Assembly: GCF_023159225.1 (NCBI RefSeq)
Contig: NC_063175.1
Coordinates: forward strand, 5,254,755-5,318,754
DNA: 64,000 nt
Reading direction: 5' to 3'
From: Perognathus longimembris pacificus
Taxonomy: Eukaryota; Chordata; Mammalia; Rodentia; Heteromyidae
Shown in pieces: positions 24,804 to 34,197 of this stretch. The notes below the pieces were generated by a model. The model did no database searches. It was not told the origin of the DNA and saw nothing but the letters and a program-made list of their open reading frames with translations. Each line of letters begins with the position of its first letter. Positions within the stretch are counted from its first letter, which is position 1. A program made the translations under genes and the position numbers.

Positions 24804-24858
24804 GAGACTATACATTGGGGGCTGGGGATATGGCCTAGTGGCAAGAGACTATACATTG
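24804..24858 (+). mobile_element. 27-nt tailless Type B SINE fragment with perfect 14 bp duplication
   Basis: The insert (24818-24844) is the exact 5' end of a Type B SINE. Identical GAGACTATACATTG copies flank it (24804-24817 and 24845-24858). It has no poly(A) tail and no right arm. The SINE consensus continues with GAG, which is also how the duplication begins, so 3 nt of microhomology exist at the 3' junction. Confidence 0.85.
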
Positions 24859-25356
24859 TGCTGTTTTGAGTACACTTTATTTCAGAAAGTGGTATTTAGT
24901 GATATTTACTATTTTCTATACTCATGGAAATCATGAACATCTCATTTTTTCTAAGTCAATTATTTCATAAGGATTTTATTAGTAGATATTGATAGCAGGA
25001 CTTTGGAAATCTTAATTCAGTATTCTTACTATATCCAAGACTTTTGTAAACTATAGTTTTATGTACAATCTTGTACAGTTTTTTTTACATATAATTCAGA
25101 ATCTTGTTTATTCTCTTGAATAAACAAGAACTCTTGAACTCTCTGGCCAATACATTATTTTAAATCTTTCAGAATAACTGTGATTGTTTTAGTGGGTATT
25201 TTTCTAAGTCCATGAAAACTTGTATAATGGTATTTTAGAGAATGCCAGATAAGTGCATGTTTCAAGTTACTGTTTTCTCATTGCTTGTATGTTTATATAC
25301 AGAAGGGAACTTTAATAAAACCATTGTGGAAACTTAAAAGAAAAAAGCCTGTGGCC

Positions 25357-26049
25357 CAAACATCCTAGACACAATGTGTATCCATGCCTTCTTGCATCCT
25401 TGTCTGTTCTTCTTTAGACTCTCATCTTCAATACTAATGGAACTTACTGAAAGAATAGTATTTCTAGACTCCTTCATATTTTTCTAGGCTCTTCAAGACC
25501 ATAGTCTTGTCAGAAAGTTTTTCAAGTCAATGTTGTTCTTGGCAAAGCCTATGGATCTACTGAAAGGGTCCAAGTCCTTGGAGTAGTAAATTTCCACAGG
25601 TCTTCTTCAGGGATCATTTCCTTTGGACCTGAAAAAAAAAATCTTGCTTGGAAAACTCTAGCCAGTCTCCTCCAAACTTTCTTCTCAAACCTAACCACAA
25701 AATTCTGCTTCTGTAAATGTCTTACTTAACTCGTGTGTTGCTTGCTCTACTCCCTGCATCAACCCCCTATACCTGGGCTACCTTTTTACCTTAAGAAACC
25801 CCAGTTCAAGGACTGTTAGGGGTCGGAGATTTCCTGGCCTGTCAGTTTGCTTTCTGCTTCCCCATTACATCCATCTTTTTCCTTGAGACTGTGAGTGGTG
25901 TACTCTTGGAGGGACATGGAAACTCCTCCCTCAAACCACATAACACAATAAACCAGAAAATCTAGGGACATGTGTGAGTCTCTAGAATATTAGAACCTAC
26001 CAATGAGCCTGGAAGATATGAACCACAAACATATTGATAAGCATCATTA
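25357..26049. other. No gene recognised
   Basis: Unique-looking sequence. 25640-25960 has a pyrimidine-rich, LTR-like feel but no ends I can define. Confidence 0.4.
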
Positions 26050-26215
26050 AAGGCCTGAGCGGGTGGCTCCTGTTTAGAATCCTAGCTCCTCAAGAAGGCT
26101 AAGATCTGAGAATCTTGGGTTGAGGTCATCCCAGGCACACAACTCCAACTCCTTTTGATCTACAATGATCCATGAGAAAGGCAAAAGTGGAGCTGGGATC
26201 AAGAAGGAGAGAATT
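26050..26215 (+). mobile_element. Type A SINE, degenerate
   Basis: 'gcgggtggctcctgtttaga' and 'aatcctagctcctcaagaag' with 'taagatctgagaatc' identify the left arm. The right arm is reduced to 'aaaagtggagctggg'. Confidence 0.7.
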
Positions 26216-26834
26216 CAGTGTGAAAACTTATAAGGAGGAAGGGATCAGGAACCCTGACCTGCTCTTACCAACCTAACTCACCCAACAAGAGCCAACAGCA
26301 AGATAAGCTCCAACCAGTGCTGCATCTCTGCTGTTGATGCTGCTGCAGCTGAAGTAATTCTCGGCTTGAAGCACACAGCAGTGCAGAACTGGCCATTGCC
26401 TCAGCAGGGCCACTTCCTCTAGCTCTTCCTGGCTCACTGAGTTTGAGCACCTTACAGGCTCCCCCTACTGGCAGTTCTGATCTCCTCTCTCCCCCATCCC
26501 CTAGGTTAATGCCTGTTTCCTTGGAAATATTCACCACTCCAACTTCCCAATTGGCTACTTTACCCTGATTTCACAGTGTGTCGCATGGTCTGTAACATGA
26601 TCTACACACCGCAGACCAAGTTTCTGGGACCCGTGTCATGACAGATCCCACTGTGGTGAAACTCGACTGAGCCCTTGCTTAGTGAAGGGAGGACAGGCCA
26701 TTCCTTCATTAGAGTTATAAAGCCTGTGCAGAATGTCCCCAGAGCAGCTTGCCAACTTTCCTAGCTCACAAGAAATGGGAATGTTTCAGGTACAGGAGAG
26801 ATGAAAAAAGGAAAACACACTGACCACAGAAGAG
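26216..26834. other. No gene recognised
   Basis: Lies beyond the 3' end of the minus-strand RALGDS-like locus. The 90-codon minus frame at 26265-26537 has no recognisable domain. Confidence 0.45.
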
Positions 26835-26847
26835 AAGTAAAAAGCAT

Positions 26848-26853
26848 TTTAAT
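26848..26853 (-). promoter_or_regulatory. Putative ATTAAA polyadenylation signal of the RALGDS-like locus
   Basis: On the minus strand ATTAAA is followed within 40 nt by GT-rich 'tctgtggtcagtgtg', the usual downstream element. It lies about 585 nt past the stop codon. Confidence 0.5.
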
Positions 26854-27437
26854 AGAAATTGAAAATTCAAATCTAACATTTCCTTCTTAAACACCATTCC
26901 AGCTCACTTAGAAAGGATTGGGCTGTCTGACAGGTGTCCAAAGATTCATTGACAGGCAGGTGTAGCCAAACCAGAGTCTGGCCCTGTGTGGTGGGCATCA
27001 CTCGCAGAGTCTCCTTTAACCCCATGAAAGACAGTTTGGTGCAGCCTGATAGAGACTAGAGTGTTTGCATGGCAGGGAAGTGTCCTTCACTGACACTTTG
27101 AAGGCAAGAGATCAGTTTCCACCAAAGGAGGACACGGGTGCACAGGTGGCAGTGACCTGCAACAGAGCCCCAAATGCCAGGTCACCATTTGGAGAGGCAG
27201 CTAGAGCATGATGGCAGAGGGTGCCCAAGGCACTGAGGGCATCCCCGGAGGAAGGAGAAGGGGAATTTGTCCAATGCAAGCAGCATCATGGCAGCGGGAG
27301 AAGTTTGTGGATGAATGAGTCTGTGTGACCTAGACTGGAGTTAAAGAAGGGGCAGGCTGGCAGGGTCAGTCTAGTCAACATGTGTTAGCCCTTGTCCAGA
27401 CAGACCGAGGGGAGACCTGTGCACATGGGACTTCTCC

Positions 27438-27596
27438 TTAAACTTTGCACCCCCTTCTCTTCCAGGGAAAGAGGCTGGAGCTGGATCCTTGCTGCACCTT
27501 TGTCCTCAGGGGAAAGGTATACTTGTGAAGCACCATCTGGTAGTTTTCCATAGTCTTCAAGGCGTAAAAAACATTGGCATCATCAGGGATCCTCAG
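27438..27596 (-). CDS. RALGDS-like terminal exon: end of Ras-association domain
   Basis: 52 codons plus TAA, opening after a good acceptor ('ctcttccaccacag'). The peptide LRIPDDANVFYALKTMENY corresponds to KLKIPENANVFYAMNSTANY of RALGDS. It continues with a K-rich stretch and QGSSSSLFPWKR, then ends a few residues earlier than RALGDS, with GCKV in place of the longer GLKI-type tail. The reading frame is intact, and the exon starts in phase 0, matching the end of the exon at 29504. Confidence 0.85.
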   Translation of the reverse strand: MRIPDDANVFYALKTMENYQMVLHKYTFPLRTKVQQGSSSSLFPWKRRGCKV

Positions 27597-28489
27597 CTGT
27601 GGTGGAAGAGAAACAGAAACCTGAATTGAAATACAGCCGGGTGCTTAGACTCACCATCCATTTGGATGCATGTCAGTTAGCACCCTGAATCCCTCCAACC
27701 CACGGCCAGGATCCCCAATGCCCGGTGACTCCTGCTTGGGAACAGGTTCTGTTGAAATTGGCCTTGCTCAGGAAAGAACTTTGGACTCCATATCCTGCCC
27801 CTGTGAGGATGAGGTGGCCCTAGCCATTCCCCTTCTGACCCTTCTGTTGCCGACATCTCCAGACACAACAGGCTTTTCAGAATGCAAACCAGCTCTGCAA
27901 AGTCCTGTCCTACACAGACAAGGACTCCGAGGCCCACAACAGACACGGACTGCACTCAGGTTTCTTGCACTGAATTCCAGGGGTGTCCAAGCCCATGATC
28001 CCAAAGCAGTGGACCAGGCTTGCCTCTGGATTCTTATTTTCCCCCAGATTCCTCTGTCCTGGGGTCTCCTGTCAAGCAAGTCTAGACTGCACCACACTGC
28101 TGTCAACACTGTTGCTTCTCATTAGAGTACCTGATCCTCCAAGGGCCTCTGACTTGCTTGACAGTAAGAGGAAAGCCCCATGCTGCCACTAGAATCAGAA
28201 GGGTCAGGGAGGATGGAAGTTAAGAACACACTCTGCAATCAGTGCTTGTCATCTCCACAGAGAACTTCACTGTTTCCTCAGCTCGCTCTAAAACAGCAGA
28301 ACAAGGACAGTAGGGAACAGTGGCCTTTGTGTTCCAGGTGTAAGGGATCACTCTGTCTATCTGTCTTATCTCTTTGCATCTGACTGTCTCGTTCTCGGTC
28401 TCTGTCTAGGTCTGTCTAGCTGTCTCTGTCTCTGTCTCTGTCTTTCTCACGGTCTCTAGGTCATCAATCTAACACACTGCTTCATCTAT

Positions 28490-28735
28490 TGGAGGGAGGT
28501 CAGTTTGGGCACAGTGATCTATCTCAGGTCCTGGGCACTGTCCCTGACCTACTTGTGCAAGGTTAATGCTGGACCACTTGAGCCAAGGCTCCAAGTCCTG
28601 ATCTTTTGCAGTTAATTGCAGAAGAGACTCAAAAGCTTTCTTGGCCATGCTGGCTTCCAACCTTGTTCCTTAGATCTCAGCTTCCTGATTAACTGGCTTT
28701 CGAGCCCTGAGCTCTTTGCACCTGACTTCTCAACC
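28490..28735 (-). mobile_element. Type A SINE, diverged, in the RALGDS-like intron
   Basis: Plus-strand 'ggcactgtccctgacctact', 'ccacttgagccaaggctcc' and 'catgctggcttccaaccttg' are complements of the right and left arms. Confidence 0.75.
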
Positions 28736-28904
28736 AATTTGGAAGAGAAAACTCACAGGGAGAAAAACTGGGTCCCCTGGACGGTCTGGGAGATGTCACT
28801 AGCTCTCTCAGGGCATGCCTTAGTACATGATTCTGTTCCTATTCCTCTCTCTCCATCACTGACTCAGCTGTGAATTCATGCACTTGGATGTAAAGATACT
28901 GGAT

Positions 28905-28998
28905 TCTGGGTATCTGGGAGCAGGATTTGAATGGGCCAGGGAGAATGCAAAGGTCTCACGAATGCTAGGCACACACTTTTGGACTGAGCTCCATGCAA
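28905..28998 (-). mobile_element. ID-like SINE monomer, antisense
   Basis: 'gggagcaggatttgaatg' followed by 'acgaatgctaggcacacact' and 'actgagctccatgc' is the reverse order of an ID body. Confidence 0.5.
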
Positions 28999-29503
28999 GA
29001 GTCAGGTTCTTTAGGAAGCCGTGTTTCCACACTGGAGCAAGACAAAGTGTCTTCTAGGGAGCCAGCCGGCCATCCTGCCACAGGAGCTGCATTCTCTCTA
29101 GCCTGCACTGCCCTGGTGGTCTCTCTGCACTGGCTATTTCCTCATCAGGCAGGACACGGACAGGGACAGGCATAATTGTGTGCTGCTGGGGCAGGGCTGA
29201 GACCTGCAGCAACCAGGGCTGGCTTGGACCTGGTGTCTAATGCCTTCCCTAAGGCTAGTGCTCTTTCCTCCTCCTGCGCACACTCTCAGGTCCTTGCCTG
29301 AGGTTCCATTCTTGCCTGGAGGCTGTCACAGATTTCCCTCCTCCTTTCAGCTCCAGGTGAGAGCCCTGCCCTCTTGCTCTGTCCTGCCCCACTCATTAGC
29401 AAGCAGGTCAGCTTCCGGAGGGCAGGGAAGGCCCCTGGCGGTCACTCTGCTGTGTGTCCTGGAAGGTGAAGACCACAAGGGAAAGTCCTGCCACCCGACT
29501 TAC

Positions 29504-29737
29504 CATGAGGCTTCTGCATAAACATCTGTTTTCCACGGGCAGGATCACCAAGATGACACAGGAGTCTCCCTGCCTGTTAGACGGAGGCCTGGAAGAGCCG
29601 TCACTGGTCACCTGTGACACACTGGTCACCTGTGACACGCAGCTCTGACTGTTGTCAGTAGTGGTCCCGGGTGGGCTACAGTCAATGGCTGATGACTGTG
29701 TGGGACAGCCCAAGTTGTCGAGAGTCCCTCGAGTAGA
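29504..29737 (-). CDS. RALGDS-like exon: Ser/Thr-rich linker and start of RA domain
   Basis: 78 codons, phase 0 at both ends, acceptor 'atcctggcag' and donor 'CATG|GTAAGT'. The end of the exon reads GDSCVILVILPVENRCLCRSLM, aligning with the [22 protein letters not shown] start of the RALGDS RA domain. Before it is an S/T/Q-rich linker with a short tandem duplication encoding two SVSQVT-type repeats (see 29607-29646). Confidence 0.75.
29604..29643 (-). repeat. Short in-frame tandem duplication in the RALGDS-like exon
   Basis: 'cactggtcacctgtgaca' occurs twice in succession on the plus strand. The unit is 18 bp, so it adds six residues and keeps the frame. Confidence 0.8.
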
Positions 29738-29896
29738 CTGCCAGGATGATCCCTTGACCTGAAGGCAACAGCAACGTAAGAAGAAGTGCTAGGCTCCAAG
29801 TGGCCGTAGGCCTTTTCAGACCTGCGTCCAGGAGCTGGGCTCTGCTGCCAGGCACTGGAAAGGAACACTATGGCAAAGGCAGGACGTCAGCTTTAC

Positions 29897-30095
29897 CTGC
29901 TCTCCCCCGGATTTTCCCTGGGAACTCCTGTGCCGCTGCAGATAGGAGCTGGAGGAGCCATGTGAATGCACATTGCTTTCTGAGCACACTTCAGTGTTGT
30001 TTGTGCTGCTGCTGCTATCAGCGCCACACTTCTGCTCCAGAGACATGGACTGGGAGCTGCCGCTGAGCCTGAGGCCAGTGCTCTGGGCCTGGAAG
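29897..30095 (-). CDS. RALGDS-like exon: Ser-rich linker after the RasGEF domain
   Basis: 199 nt, acceptor 'cattctctaaag', donor 'AGCAG|GTAAAG'. The peptide opens FQAQSTGLRLSGSSQSMSLE, matching the STELSTSGSSHSKSCDQLRC part of RALGDS, followed by Ser-rich low complexity. It supplies the one base that completes the split codon of the preceding exon and ends in phase 0. No stop is present. Confidence 0.7.
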
Positions 30096-30659
30096 CTTTA
30101 GAGAATGGCCAGCTTACTGGAGGGAACTTCCCCCAGTCCACACTCTAGTCCTTGGGGCCCAGTGCACTAGGCGTCAGGTCCTCAGTCCTCTGCGATCCAT
30201 GGATCACGCACACAACCAAGAGGAGGACACCGATGCCCCTAGAGCCAAGAGAACGAAGTCCTAGAACCAGGCAGCTCACAGGAAAGTGGTCAGCCTGAGC
30301 ATGCCTGACTCCCGCATCCCAGCCCGAGTTCTGCCCTGGCCCTTGCCCATTGGGGACCTGGTCCTCACGTCCTCCAGGCCTTCCAAAGGCCAAAGCACTT
30401 CTTTGCAGGAAGGCTTGGGGTGTCTGCCTGCCTCTGGGGCTCCAGCACACAGGACAGCTCATGGCTAAGGCGAAGGGTGGCTATGATGTAGCAAGGTCAA
30501 AGCTCGTGGCCTCCACACTCTGCCTGGAATTCACAGCTTGCTGCCCTCCTCCTCCCCAGGCCCTGTGGAGGCTGAGACCCCAGGTACAGGCCACAGGCCC
30601 TCAGGAAGGCACCCATGCCTCACACAGGCCCCTCTCTGTCCCAGGGCCTCCCAGCTCAC

Positions 30660-30781
30660 CTGGCTTCCTTGCTGAGCCACTCCAGGCCACTGAACCAGGC
30701 CAGAAAAGCTTGATCCGGGATGATGTTGTCATAGCTGCAGCTGGACTGGAAATGCTTCAGTTGCTCCATGATTGCATGTTC
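30660..30781 (-). CDS. RALGDS-like exon: C-terminal helix of the RasGEF domain
   Basis: About 40 codons. EHAIMEQLKHFQSSC and AFLAWFSGLEWLSKEA align with EFEVIAQIKLLQSAC and QFGAWFRAVERLSETE of RALGDS. The donor is good (CCAG|GTGAGC). The expected acceptor just before GAACATGCA reads CG rather than AG. An alternative in-frame AG ('gagtgcag') lies about 35 nt upstream and would add PCHVPCALPAP. Confidence 0.75.
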
Positions 30782-30871
30782 CGGGGCAGGGAGAGCACAA
30801 GGAACGTGGCAGGGCTGCACTCTGGGGCCCAGGGAGGGCCCCACCTCCTAGGCTTTGCTGGGGGGCCCTCA

Positions 30872-30958
30872 CTTTGTGCCAGCAAGCTGCTCTGTGCTCT
30901 CATAGCGGTGCCCACACTCAGTCTCCTGGACCCCCTCGTCATGTTCCCAACATAGGGT
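30872..30958 (-). pseudogene. Possible decayed RALGDS-like RasGEF exon
   Basis: After an acceptor-like 'gctctttacag', the minus strand reads 'ccctatgttgggaac', resembling the codons for PYLGTF, then drifts. The 3' edge 'cacaaag|tgagg' looks like a donor that has lost one G. This is a weak eye alignment. Confidence 0.3.
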
Positions 30959-31561
30959 CTGTAAAGAGCCTGTCTCAGAACCCAATGTGTCTAACCCTAT
31001 GGTCATTCTACCTAGTTAGATTTCCCTCTTCCGTTGAGTCAAAATGCTGCATAGCAGTGTTTGGCAATGGCAGGTCTGCTTCTATCAAGCATGAAGCAGA
31101 TGGGGCTGAGATCCAGTGGGGGCTCCTTGTCCTCCCCGAGCTCAGTTACGACGCATTTTGACAGGAACCTGACTCCCAAGGCTAGTGCCTCTGGGGAATC
31201 ATGCTCGCATCACTTGAGATGGCAGGTGCAATGTCTGTCTGTCTGCTGGTGATTTGCATGATGTATTTGGGCAAGCAGCAAAGCCAGCCCAAATGGGAAT
31301 GTGGATGATGAGAAATAGATTCTTGATGAAATTGAAGATTTCATTTGGGATCCCAAAACCTCAAGTCCTTTCTTAAACCTTGAGCCACATCCTTCCTTGG
31401 TAGATTTTTACTAAGTGTTGTGTTACTGAGAAGTGAACTTGAAACATAAAATGTTTGCTTCATGGCCAACTGTACTAGAAACCCAAAGACCTGCAGCAGA
31501 TTTAAATACCAACTCTTGTTCTATCTTTTAGAAGTTTGTTTGGGTTTTTATTTGGGGGGGG
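30959..31561. other. No gene recognised
   Basis: Upstream side of the RALGDS-like remnant. I found no further RasGEF exon here or at higher coordinates. Confidence 0.5.
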
Positions 31562-31784
31562 GGTCAGTGCTGGGGCTTGCACTCAGCTGTCCCTGAGCCT
31601 CTTTGTGTTCGAGGCTAGCACTCTTCCACCTGAGCCACAGCAGCACTTCTAGTTTTTTCTGAGTAGTTTATTGGAAAGAACAGTGTCACAGGCTTTCCTA
31701 CCCAGGCTGGGTTCGAACCACAATCCTCAGATCTCGGTCTCCTGTGTAGCTAGGAATATAGGCGTGAACTACCAGCGCCCAGCT
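31562..31784 (-). mobile_element. Type A SINE
   Basis: Plus strand: 'tcagtgctggggcttgcact' to 'gaactaccagcgcccagc', complement of right then left arm, only mildly diverged. Confidence 0.92.
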
Positions 31785-31979
31785 TTTTAAATTTTGAAAT
31801 GATCAAAATACACATTAATGGTACTTTGAATGATGGTGGGCCAATCTGTCCATTGTACCATTCTGTCTCTTTTTTTCGCTATTATCAAGCATGGTTTAGC
31901 AGTGCAAGAATGCTATAACACTAACAATTTCAATAAAAGGTATATATATATGGATTGTGAAAAAAAAAAAGTTGCTTCT

Positions 31980-32445
31980 AGATGGCACCAGTATCCCAAG
32001 CCTGTAATCTTAGCTACTTAGGAGTCTAAAATCTGAGAATTGTTCTTTGAAGCCAGCCTCAGCAGACAAGTCCATGAGACTTTCTTTTTTTGTATGTGTT
32101 GGTCCTAGGGCTTAAATTCATGTCCTGGGCTCTGTCTCTGAGCTTCTTTTGCTCAAGGCTAGCACTCTATCATTTGAGCCACAGCATCACTTCTCACTTC
32201 TTCTGAGTAGTGTATTAGAACTAAGAGTGTCAGACCTTTCTAGCTGGCTTTGAACCATGATCTGCCTCCTGAGTAGCAAGGATTACAGGCCATAAGCCAA
32301 CAGTGCCTGGCAGTCCATGAGACTCTTATCTGCAATTAACCACCAAAAAGCCAGAAGTAGAGATGTGGATCAAGATGTGTCTAATCTAGAGCATTAACCT
32401 TTTAAGAAAAAAGCTTAAGGACAGCACCTAGGCCTACAACCAGCA
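31980..32445 (+). mobile_element. Type A SINE split by a second SINE
   Basis: The left arm is at 31980-32068 and the rest resumes at 32325. The interruption is the antisense SINE at 32082-32311. The right arm ends 'cacctaggcctacaaccagc'. Confidence 0.9.
32069..32324 (-). mobile_element. Type A SINE nested in another SINE, with 13 bp duplication
   Basis: The insert starts with a T-rich run (antisense tail) at about 32082 and ends 'caacagtgcctggc' at 32311. AGTCCATGAGACT flanks it at 32069-32081 and 32312-32324. Confidence 0.92.
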
Positions 32446-32469
32446 CAAAACAAAACAAAAAAGTTTCCT

Positions 32470-32640
32470 ATTCTTTAAAATCTCAGTTCTACCTCATTGG
32501 GGGAAAGGGAAAGGGGGAGGAGGGAAGGGGGAATGAGGGAGGAGGTAACAAACAGTACAAGAAATGTATGCAATGCCTAACGTATGAAACTGTAACCTCT
32601 CTGTAAATCAGTTTGATAATAAAAATTTGAAAAAAAATCT
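32470..32640 (+). mobile_element. L1 3'UTR terminal fragment
   Basis: 'gaatgagggaggaggtaaca' and 'cgtatgaaactgtaacctct' are nearly identical to the 56.8 kb L1 3' end. It finishes in 'gataataaaaatttg'. Confidence 0.9.
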
Positions 32641-33189
32641 CAGTTCTTTAGATTCATATGTTGTATGGCTCAGTAATAGTCTCTCTGCCTTTTTGCTTTA
32701 GTATAACAGGTTCCAGTGTCTGTTTATTTGATGTTTATGTGAAACCAATGCCTATAAATTAGCCAACTTAGAAAATAGAATCAAGATAAATTAATCTCAA
32801 GACAATCAAGATAACTGTAACAAAATTTAAATACACATCAGACTTCTTAACTAATTTATCATCTATTACTTTGGGGTTTGTTCTGAAAAAGGCCAGCTAC
32901 TGCTCAGTATTTAACCAGGGTCAGGGCAGACTAACTAAAGAAAGGCTCATCCAATTTCCCTGCAACAGATGCAAATCATCAGCCATCTCCATTTTCCTTG
33001 ATACAAAACATGACAAGCCTCTGCCTTCAGTTTTATCCCTGGAGAAATAGATCCAGATGCAACAATTGGAGTACAAATAGGCCCTTTCAAGAAGCACCAA
33101 TGGGAAGGGAAGGAAAGAGATTGTGGGACATGTCTCAGAGTTGATCCGTTACAGGATCAAGGAATCTAGGATATTTTTATACACTAGCT
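32641..33189. other. No gene or repeat recognised
   Basis: AT-rich unique-looking DNA without long frames. Confidence 0.5.
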
Positions 33190-33398
33190 CCTTTTTTTTT
33201 TTTTTTTTGAGAGTCTTGGGGGTTTGAACTCAGGGCTTGAGTACTATCCTTGAGTTTCTTTTGCTCAAGGCTAGCACTCTACCACTTGAGCTACGGCGCC
33301 ACTTAGGGCTTTCCCGTTTATGTGGTACTGAGAAATTGAACCTAGAGCTTCACACATGCTAGGCAAGCATTCTACCACTAAGCTACATTCCCAGTCCT
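33190..33398 (-). mobile_element. Type B SINE
   Basis: Starts with a T18 run (antisense tail) and ends 'taagctacattcccagtcc', the complement of the ID-like 5' end. Confidence 0.93.
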
Positions 33399-33736
33399 AT
33401 GCAATAGCTCTTATTCATTATTGTTTGAGGGCTGTCCTGGAGCGTTAGCTCCCAGGGGACTTCCAAATGGCCCCTTACTGAACATACTGCTTTAGGTAAA
33501 ATTTTTAAAAGTTCCACAGGCAAAAAAAATAACAGCAATTTGCAGGAAGAAGCCATCTGTACATAGAGAAATGACAAATGGTGAAGACATGGATGGATGG
33601 CAATAGTGCTGGCTCACAAATAACTCAATTAAGAGAGCATTCATGTAAGAATGTGCAAAAGCATTAGCTCTCAGGTGCAAGTGTCATGCATGTAGTGAAG
33701 TACTAGTTATTCTGTTAAGTAGAAATCAGATGAGTC
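33399..33736. other. No gene or repeat recognised
   Basis: Short unique interval. Two overlapping 62-64-codon minus frames have no recognisable domain. Confidence 0.45.
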
Positions 33737-34155
33737 CAGGCACTATTATGGCTCAGGCCTGCACTACTAGTTACTTGAGAGGTGGAAACTGGGAGAACGG
33801 TAGCTTGCAGTTATCCTCAGCGTGTAAGGCTATGAGACCTCTTCTTTCCTCCAGCTGACTGTGGAAAGAAACTTCATCTGTCATCCTAGTCACACAGGAG
33901 GCTAAGAGGGAGAAATTTGTGCTTCTGGGACATTCTGGGTACAAAAGTTCACTAACCTCAACAGAGAAGTTGGGTGTAATGGTGAGAGCCTCTCATCCCA
34001 GTCACAATGGAAAGACTAAAATAGGTAGTCATGGCTTGACCCAGATAGGAAATGACTAGTGAAACACATGCCTAAAGAAGTGGCTCAGTGGTAACAAGCC
34101 TACCTAGCAGGCAATTAAACTCTAAGTTCAAACTCCAGTACTGAGAAATTATGTG
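33737..34155 (+). mobile_element. Cluster of old B1-like and ID-like SINE pieces
   Basis: Three degenerate B1-like pieces ('ccaggcactattatggctca', 'tcatcctagtcacacaggag', 'agcctctcatcccagtcaca') are followed by an ID-like 'aagtggctcagtggtaacaa'. Boundaries between the pieces are unclear. Confidence 0.55.
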
Positions 34156-34164
34156 TGTGTACAT

Positions 34165-34197
<33 letters not shown>

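Larger units (their letters stand above)
21350..25356 (+). pseudogene. VASH2: Processed retropseudogene of vasohibin-2, with 14 bp target-site duplication
   Basis: VASH2 is a tubulin carboxypeptidase related to VASH1. This copy is intronless. Similarity to the protein begins at 21542 (PSIPQVPNYRL) and ends with DLSSLYEVGYQIQI and a stop at 22310-22312. The residues favour VASH2 over VASH1, for example HHVVLGIYCNGHYGSLGMSR. It is dead: in-frame stops lie at 21725 (TAG) and 21764 (TAA), a deletion of roughly 14 nt comes just before 22019, and an extra base near 22065 plus later frame losses follow. About 3 kb of 3'UTR follows, with AATAAA at 25314-25319. AAAAGCCTGTGGCC flanks it at 21350-21363 and 25343-25356, the mark of L1-driven retroposition. 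The GC-rich 21364-21541 is presumably 5'UTR or an alternative first exon. Confidence 0.92.
27597..29503. other. Intronic interval of the RALGDS-like locus; expected RA-domain exon not found
   Basis: In RALGDS an exon carrying the middle of the RA domain separates the two flanking exons. I saw no counterpart in this 1.9 kb. It contains a TCTG/CT-rich stretch (28380-28460), an antisense SINE and an ID-like fragment. The 151-codon plus frame at 27670-28125 looks like chance in GC-rich intron. Confidence 0.5.
26835..30958 (-). pseudogene. RALGDS/RGL-family 3' gene remnant (truncated gene or young pseudogene)
   Basis: RALGDS-family proteins activate the small GTPase Ral through a RasGEF domain and bind Ras through a C-terminal Ras-association (RA) domain. 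Four minus-strand exons match that order: the end of the RasGEF domain (30660-30781), a Ser-rich linker (29897-30095), linker plus RA start (29504-29737), and the RA end with stop (27438-27596). The exons have no internal stops and their phases are compatible (2/1, 0/0, 0/0). A 600-base 3'UTR ends after ATTAAA (26848-26853, complement). Against a working gene: the first acceptor reads CG instead of AG, the middle RA exon is not found, and no catalytic RasGEF exons are recognisable upstream. It could instead be a gene with unusual structure; paralogue identity is uncertain. Confidence 0.75.

Noticed and set aside
27670..28125. 151-codon plus frame
   Set aside because: It lies inside an intron of the minus-strand RALGDS-like locus and shows no family resemblance or splice support.
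30350..30955. 201-codon plus frame, the longest in the window
   Set aside because: It runs antisense to the RALGDS-like exon at 30660-30781 and has no domain. It is a shadow in GC-rich sequence.
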